Assembly: GCA_034670405.1 (NCBI GenBank)
Contig: JAXDDX010000052.1
Coordinates: 2,677,501-2,741,500, forward strand
DNA: 64,000 nucleotides
Source of the DNA: Hoplostethus atlanticus
Lineage: Eukaryota > Chordata > Actinopteri > Trachichthyiformes > Trachichthyidae
Reading direction: 5' to 3'
Below the pieces are notes generated by a model. The model saw only the letters and a list, made by a program, of their open reading frames with translations. It did no database searches and had not been told where the DNA came from. How positions within the stretch are numbered: position 1 is the first letter of the stretch; every line of letters starts with the position of its first letter. The translations under genes and the position numbers were made by a program. Shown piece after piece: positions 58,791 to 64,000 of this stretch.

Positions 58791-59294
58791 GCTACGATTC
58801 CTCCAAGCAACAGGCGAGCGTGTGTTTAAAGCAGTTTAGTAGGATGAAGGGTGAAACTGCCTGAGTTTAGCTGGCTGTGAAAACCTAGTACAGGCTCCTT
58901 AGGATGACATTAGGGGATAACAGTACAGCTAAATGGTAATGTCTGTCAAAGGGCTGTAAACGTAAGGATGGAAGGATATTATACACACCGAACCACTTCT
59001 CTGTAGCTTGCTGACAAAAAGACAATTCAAGATTCAAGAAGTTTAATTGTCACATACACACACGAGGTGTGCAGTGAAATGCAAAGTGGCAATGCTCAGC
59101 AGAAATGTGCAAAATAACAGGTTCACACTATTTACAATAACCAACACAATATTTACAATGTCACAGTTTTTAAGAGCTCTATATAAAAAACAACACAATA
59201 TTTACAATAAGAGCACTTTATAAAAAAATATAGTAAAAAAGGGGAAAATTGTATGTATAATATAATATAATTATAAATTATGTGTAGTCTTTAC

Positions 59295-60846
59295 CTAAGT
59301 GTGTGTGTGTGTGCATAAGAGGGGCAGTGTGTGTGTCTTGGTGGGGGCCCTGGTGAGGTCAGAGTTCACAGTCCTGATGGCCTGAGGAAAGAAACTCCGT
59401 CTCAGTCTCTCTGTTTTGGCAGCGTGACTACGGAGGCGCTTGCCTGACCGCAGCAGCTGAAACAGACCGTTGTTGGGGTGGTGAGGATCCTTCATGATCC
59501 TGCAGGCTCTGGTTCTGCACCTCCTGGTGTACAAGTCCTGCAGGGTGGGGAGTGTAGTTCCAATAGTGCGTTCAGCCGAACGCACTACTCTCTGCAGAGC
59601 CTTCCTGTCCTGAGCGGAGCTGTTGCCAAACCAGGCAGTGATGCTTCCTGTCAGGATGCTCTCTACAGCTCCAGAGTAGAAGGACTGAAGGATCCTCCGG
59701 GAGACTTTAAATTTCCTCAGTTGCCTGAGGTGGTAAAGGCGCTGCCTCGCCTTTCTCACTAGAGTGTCTGTGTGTGTGGTCCATGTCAGATCATCAGTGA
59801 TGTGGACTCCCAGGTATTTATACCTGCTCACCCTCTCCACAGTATTCCCATTAATCCCCAATGGTGAGTACGTCCTCTGTTGTTGTGTCCTCCTAAAGTC
59901 CACAATCAGCTCCTTAGTTTTGGTGACATTCAGGAGGAGGCTGTTGTCCTGGCACCAGAGTGACAGATCAGCAACTTCCTCCAGGTAGGCCTTCTCGTCG
60001 TTGTTGGAGATCAGGCCCACCACCACTGTGTCATCCGCAAACTTAATGATGGTGTTGGAGCTGAACCTGGCCACACAGTCATGTGTAGGAGTACAGTAGG
60101 GGGCTGAGGACGCAACCCTGGGGGGATCCTGTGTTCAGGGTGAGGGGGTTGGAGGTGTGTCTACCCACCCTGACCACCTGGGGCCTGGCGGTCAGGAAGT
60201 CCAGGATCCAGGCACACAGGGGGGTGTTCAGTCCCAGCTCAATCAACTTGCCAGCCAGTCTGGTGGGGACTATGGTATTGAAAGCTGAACTATAGTCAAT
60301 GAACAGCAGTCTCACATAGCCCCCCTTCCGGCTGTCCAGATGAGAGAGTGTGGTGTGCAGTACCTGGGAGACAGCATCATCCGTGGATCTGTTGGGACGA
60401 TAAGCAAACTGCAGCGGGTCCATGGAGCAAGGGAGGAAGGCGCAGATGTAGTCCTTTATCAGCCTCTCGAAGCATTTCATGACCACCGAGGTGAGGGCCA
60501 CCGGTCGGTAGTCATTCAAGCATGCTGGAGAAGCATTCTTGGGCACAGGGACAATAGTGGATCTCTTGAAGCAGGCGGGGACCACAGACTCAGCCAGGGA
60601 GATGTTGAATATAGTGGTGAACACTGGAGCTAGCTGATTAGCACAGGTCTTCAGTACTCGCCCAGATATGCCATCTGGACCAGCAGCTTTCCTGGTGTTC
60701 ACCCTCGTCAGAGCCCTCCTCACACTGTGCTCGGTCACAGAGAGTGTGTGTTCATCCCCAGCGGTAGAACTCACTCCGGTTGCGCTAACGGTGATGTTGT
60801 TAGCCCGGCGAGCTAGCGCTGTTGTTGCTAGCCTCAAACCGTGCAT
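59295..60846 (-). pseudogene. LINE reverse transcriptase, frameshifted
   Basis: The first part (60846-60079) shows [66 protein letters not shown] (motif A Asp) and [14 protein letters not shown] (motif B). A small deletion shifts the frame at about 60085. The second part (60074-59295) carries KFADDTVVVG (motif C), RYKYLGVHITDDL thumb, and the C-terminal RSFFPQAIRTVNS typical of this clade. It ends in HTHTHT from the GT repeat. Confidence 0.88.
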
Positions 60847-62366
60847 AGAATGAGTTCAGGTCCTCCGCTAGGGATGCGTCGGCACTCACAATTGCGGGGG
60901 GTCTGCCCTGGTAGTCCGTTATAGTCCGTAGCCCCTGCCATAGGCGTCTGGTGTCGCGCTGCTCCATCTGCGACTCCACTCTGTCCCTATACCTCCTCTT
61001 GGCCTCCTTCACCGCCCTTCTCAGTCCATAGGATGCTGCCTTGTGCTCGTCCATGTTGCCGGATACAAGACCGGAGTTATAGGCAGCAGTGCGGGCGTTC
61101 AAAGCGTCGCGGATGGATTTATCAACCCACGGTTTTTGGTTAGGAAAGGACCTAACTTTCACCGTGGGGACGATGGTATCCACTAGCGTTGCTATGAAGC
61201 TCGTTACTACTTCCGTAAACTCGCTGACGTCCCTGGAACTGGATTGGAACATGTCCCAGTCGACGTCACACAGAGCGTCCTGTAGCTCAGCCTCTGATTG
61301 GTCAGACCACCGCTTTACGTCCCTCGTCACTACCGCTTCCCGTGCTATCCTTTGTTTATACTCCGGTAGCAGGAAAATGGCAGCATGGTCTGATTTGCCG
61401 AACGGAGGGAGAGAGACAGCCTTGTAGCCTCTCTTGAACGGCGTATAGCAGTGGTCCAACGTTCTTTCCCCTCTGGTAGCACACGTAATGTGCAGGTGAA
61501 AGTTCGGCATGACTTTTTTTAGGTTCGCCCTATTAAAGTCCCCAGTGGTGGCTGAACAAGCATCCCGACATAGCCGCGTCGGGATGCTTGTTCTGATGCC
61601 GACATAACACATCATGTAGGTCCGATAGTGCTACGTCGGTGTCCGCTTGTGGTGGTATGTAGACGGCTGTGGTGATGACCGAGCTGAACTCCCGGGGAAG
61701 GTAGAATGGACGGCATGAGATAGTCAGATGTTCCAGGTTCGACGAGCAGGAACGAGAAAGAGTCTTAATGTCCTTGGGGTTGCACCACTTGTTGTTGGTC
61801 ATGAAGCAAACCCCTCCACCCTTAGATTTGCCAGACTCTTCCGTTCTATCCGCACGGAAAACAGAGAAGGACTCGTTTGGGCATATGACTCGATCCGGCA
61901 CCAGCGGGGTCAGCCATGTTTCCGTCAGACAAAAGACGTTACAATCCCTCATGTCCCGTTGGAATCTAATCCTCGCCCTAACATCATCCAACTTATTATC
62001 CAGAGACTGAACGTTAGCAAGAAGGATGCTGGGCAGAGGTGGACGGTGGGCTTGAACTCTCAGTCTGTTCCGAATTCCGCTCCGTTTTCCCCGATGTTTC
62101 CTCCTTCGTCTCCCCGTAGGTGCGTCTCCACTGTTGTTGTTGTGGCTCGCTCGTACTATCTCTGCCGGCCATGCTGGGTCGATGGGAAAAGTGGACAAAA
62201 ACCTTTGTTTTGCGCAAACGTTTATGTCCAAAAGTGTGCTGCGTTCGTAGGCTGTTAGTGCCGATGTGTTTGAGCAAAAAAAGATATTAAAAACAAACAC
62301 AAAAACTAAAAAAACGCACAATCTCCGCGGAGCTACCACGACGGCGTCTAGACACGGCCGCGCCAT
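60800..62366 (-). pseudogene. LINE endonuclease (APE-type) and linker, frameshifted
   Basis: From 62366: a hydrophobic N-terminus (LCVFLVFVFVFNIFFCS), a basic stretch (GRRRRKHRGKRSG), then the APE-like endonuclease with ILLANVQSLDNKLDD, NVFCLTETWL and a VYIPPQ segment, to about 61600. A foldback insertion at 61554-61593 breaks the frame; the next frame shows GDFNRANLKKVMPNF, TLDHCYTPFK and SDHAAIFLLPEYK (catalytic His-Asp region). A further frame change near 60830 precedes RT. Confidence 0.85.
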
Positions 62367-62399
62367 CTTGATTCTTGTGGCTTCTTGACACTTCCTGTT

Positions 62400-63600
62400 T
62401 CCTTTGCCACATTTAAAATCAAGGTGTGAACTAACACTGGGCTAACTGACACTGGGCTGACAATCTAATAGCTGCATTATCATAAAGGCTGGCTGTGTAG
62501 ATAGTCACGGTACAACAATGAACAGGAATATTCATTTCAAGAGAACAATTTTGACATGATCATTTATATCTACCTATTTTCCAACCTCAGGCTGTGTTTG
62601 ATTGTGTCTTGATATTTTTATATCAATGAAGGATTTTTTGCATTGGGAATTTATGTGTTTCTAGTGTGGGTGTTAATCCAGGCAGATTCCAGACCAATTA
62701 AAACCAGATTCCTGGTGCTGTTTGATTCTGATTTTAGCTCTCCTGACCTACCTTGTATTCTCTGATGTGTGATTATCGTTATTGGAAGTGGCAGAGCTAA
62801 GCTGATGCTTTCGTTTAAAACAAAGCAGAGGAAAACTGGCTAAATTGACGGCTGCTGCTCACTGACTGGCCTGGCTTTGTTGCTAGACAACAGAAGCTTA
62901 AAAAAAGAGAGAAAAGAGAGAGCGAGACCTTGGACAGGGACTTTATTTGTTCACACGGCAGTGAACTTTTATTTTCTTCTGGTATATTGTCTGTGATGTG
63001 CCAGTGTGCATTCCATCTGCAAATGTTATTTTCATGTCAAAGATTATTTGCTTCAAGAAATACCCTACTGTTCAACATAATTAGACATTAGACTCTGAAA
63101 TCCACACTGACAGTTTGTTGGCATTTACTGTAGATGTAGAGTGTAGATTTAATCTTGTAGTTTTTATATCATTATAGTAACCAATGTTTCCTCAAAGATG
63201 ATAGTTTGGTGACCTACATCTAATAATTCATGACATGGACCAAATGCCAGTACTAATAGTAAAACTGATATTAAAAAAACCCCACTAAATTCTTGTCAGT
63301 CATCAGACATTACCCCACTTGTCCAATATAATTTAGTCTATAATAAGCAGTTTGGGAAGTTTTGGTGTAAAATGATATTAGATGCAGGGACTTTGCCATA
63401 ATTTCGTACATTGACGCCACTGCACAAATGTGCTTATTGCAGTCAGATTATTATTCATATATTTCACATTATTAAAAATAAAATCGAATCTAATTGTCAG
63501 TTGATGGTCATCTAATTGTCTTGTTAAACGTTAAAAAACAAACCTTGTACCTGATGAGCCCTGGGTGTACCTTTATGTAGGTACTGACTCTTTAAATCTG
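62400..63600. other. No gene recognised
   Basis: AT-rich, largely unique sequence with no transposon hallmark or exon, lying between the LINE 5' end and the putative promoter. Confidence 0.4.
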
Positions 63601-63604
63601 CTCT

Positions 63605-63896
63605 AGTCCCGCCCAATGCCGCATAGACCAATCACCAGCTCTGACACACACGCGTCTTTGAATGATACACCAATAGAATGTCGTCTCTCAAGGCCAGTAG
63701 AGCGGTATAGTAGCGGACTGTTCCATATATCCTCTATCAGCTCAAGAAGCCCGACCGCCCTGGATCTAACCCGGTCTGTCTACACGGAAAATGCCTGGAA
63801 AGTGACTCCGGAGGACGGTTGGACTGTCCGGACAGCGGGGCTGGACACTGGGAAGATTTTTCGACCGACTCTCCTGCGACTGATCCGCAGCATTAG
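63605..63896 (+). promoter_or_regulatory. Putative CCAAT promoter and 5'-UTR exon of a gene continuing right
   Basis: Three CCAAT boxes occur within 62 bp (63613, 63628 and 63670). No clear TATA box is present. GC- and CpG-richer sequence follows and ends CATTAG/GTGGGT, a fair splice donor at 63897. Composition differs sharply from the AT-rich DNA to its left. A first non-coding or partly coding exon is likely, but the gene cannot be named. The 96-codon open frame across it has no recognised domain. Confidence 0.4.
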
Positions 63897-64000
63897 GTGG
63901 GTTTGAGGCTGTGGTGTTGTTGTAATCTCCCTCTCTTCTCCTTCCTTTCAGTCTACAAGCTGCGACAATTTAACACGTTTTTTTTCCAGGGGGTGGGGGT

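Larger units (their letters stand above)
50540..58860 (-). mobile_element. BEL/Pao LTR retrotransposon relic, split by Gypsy insertion
   Basis: BEL/Pao-type protease, reverse transcriptase and RNase H pieces lie at 52025-50890. A gag coiled-coil piece lies at about 58790-58670, all on the minus strand and in the expected order. Outside both, 50540-50600 and 58797-58858 resemble each other (GAGCGTGT, TTTAA, TAGGA, GTGAAACTG in register), as remnants of two LTRs would. The 6.2 kb between gag and protease pieces is Gypsy sequence. LTR edges and target duplication are not resolvable by eye. Confidence 0.6.
59027..62390 (-). mobile_element. Near full-length CR1/L2/Rex-like non-LTR retrotransposon
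   Basis: On the minus strand: a 5' end AATCAAGATGGCGCGG (62372-62357), endonuclease and reverse transcriptase ORF pieces, then a 3' UTR with (GT)n and a tail ending CAATTAAACTTCTTGAATCT near 59030. The same tail type is at 14690-14838. At about 3.36 kb with a 5' end it is unusually complete for a LINE copy, but the ORF has three frame breaks. Confidence 0.85.

Noticed and set aside
59295..62366. Intact, possibly active LINE
   Set aside because: At least three frame breaks (about 61575, 60830 and 60085) exclude a full-length protein.

Overview
The window looks like nuclear DNA from a teleost fish. Genes are split by GT-AG introns. The two recognisable host loci are an aldh3a2-type fatty aldehyde dehydrogenase pair and a fish-type zp3 egg-coat gene. 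The rest is dense in teleost-style repeats: Tc1, hAT, PIF/Harbinger and piggyBac DNA elements, tRNA-headed SINEs, L2/Rex/CR1-like LINEs, and Gypsy and BEL/Pao LTR elements. The species cannot be told from the sequence alone.

Layout. 1-1033: last two exons of an ALDH3 gene whose 5' part lies outside the window. 4471-12783: a second, complete nine-exon ALDH3 gene on the same strand (507 codons), with several transposon remnants in its introns. 13.2-17.8 kb: no gene recognised. 17833-20752: a complete piggyBac element (TTAA target duplication, 16-bp perfect terminal repeats) with a frameshifted transposase. 21366-23209: a complete zp3-like gene of eight exons (409 aa). 23.3-31.4 kb: gene-free, perhaps with conserved non-coding elements. 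31.4-34.7 kb: a tangle of inverted repeats and broken pieces of one repeat-encoded ORF family. 34.7-50.5 kb: DNA-transposon and LINE fossils, including a Tc1 element (44004-45184) and a 205-bp hAT MITE with a perfect 8-bp target duplication (48536-48740). 50.5-58.9 kb: a nested LTR-retrotransposon complex on the minus strand. In it a BEL/Pao relic is split by a Gypsy element. The Gypsy element carries a solo LTR in its reverse transcriptase, and a 2.4-kb LTR-gag-protease-integrase unit of it is duplicated in tandem. 59027-62390: a nearly full-length minus-strand LINE with frameshifts. 63.6-63.9 kb: a CCAAT-rich segment ending in a good splice donor, possibly the first exon of a gene continuing to the right.

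The host genes are functionally unrelated: ALDH3A2-type enzymes oxidise long-chain fatty aldehydes at ER or other membranes, and ZP3 is an egg-envelope glycoprotein. Most of the remaining sequence is explained by successive transposon insertion, deletion and template-switch rearrangement. I found no CRISPR array, rRNA gene or convincing functional tRNA gene.
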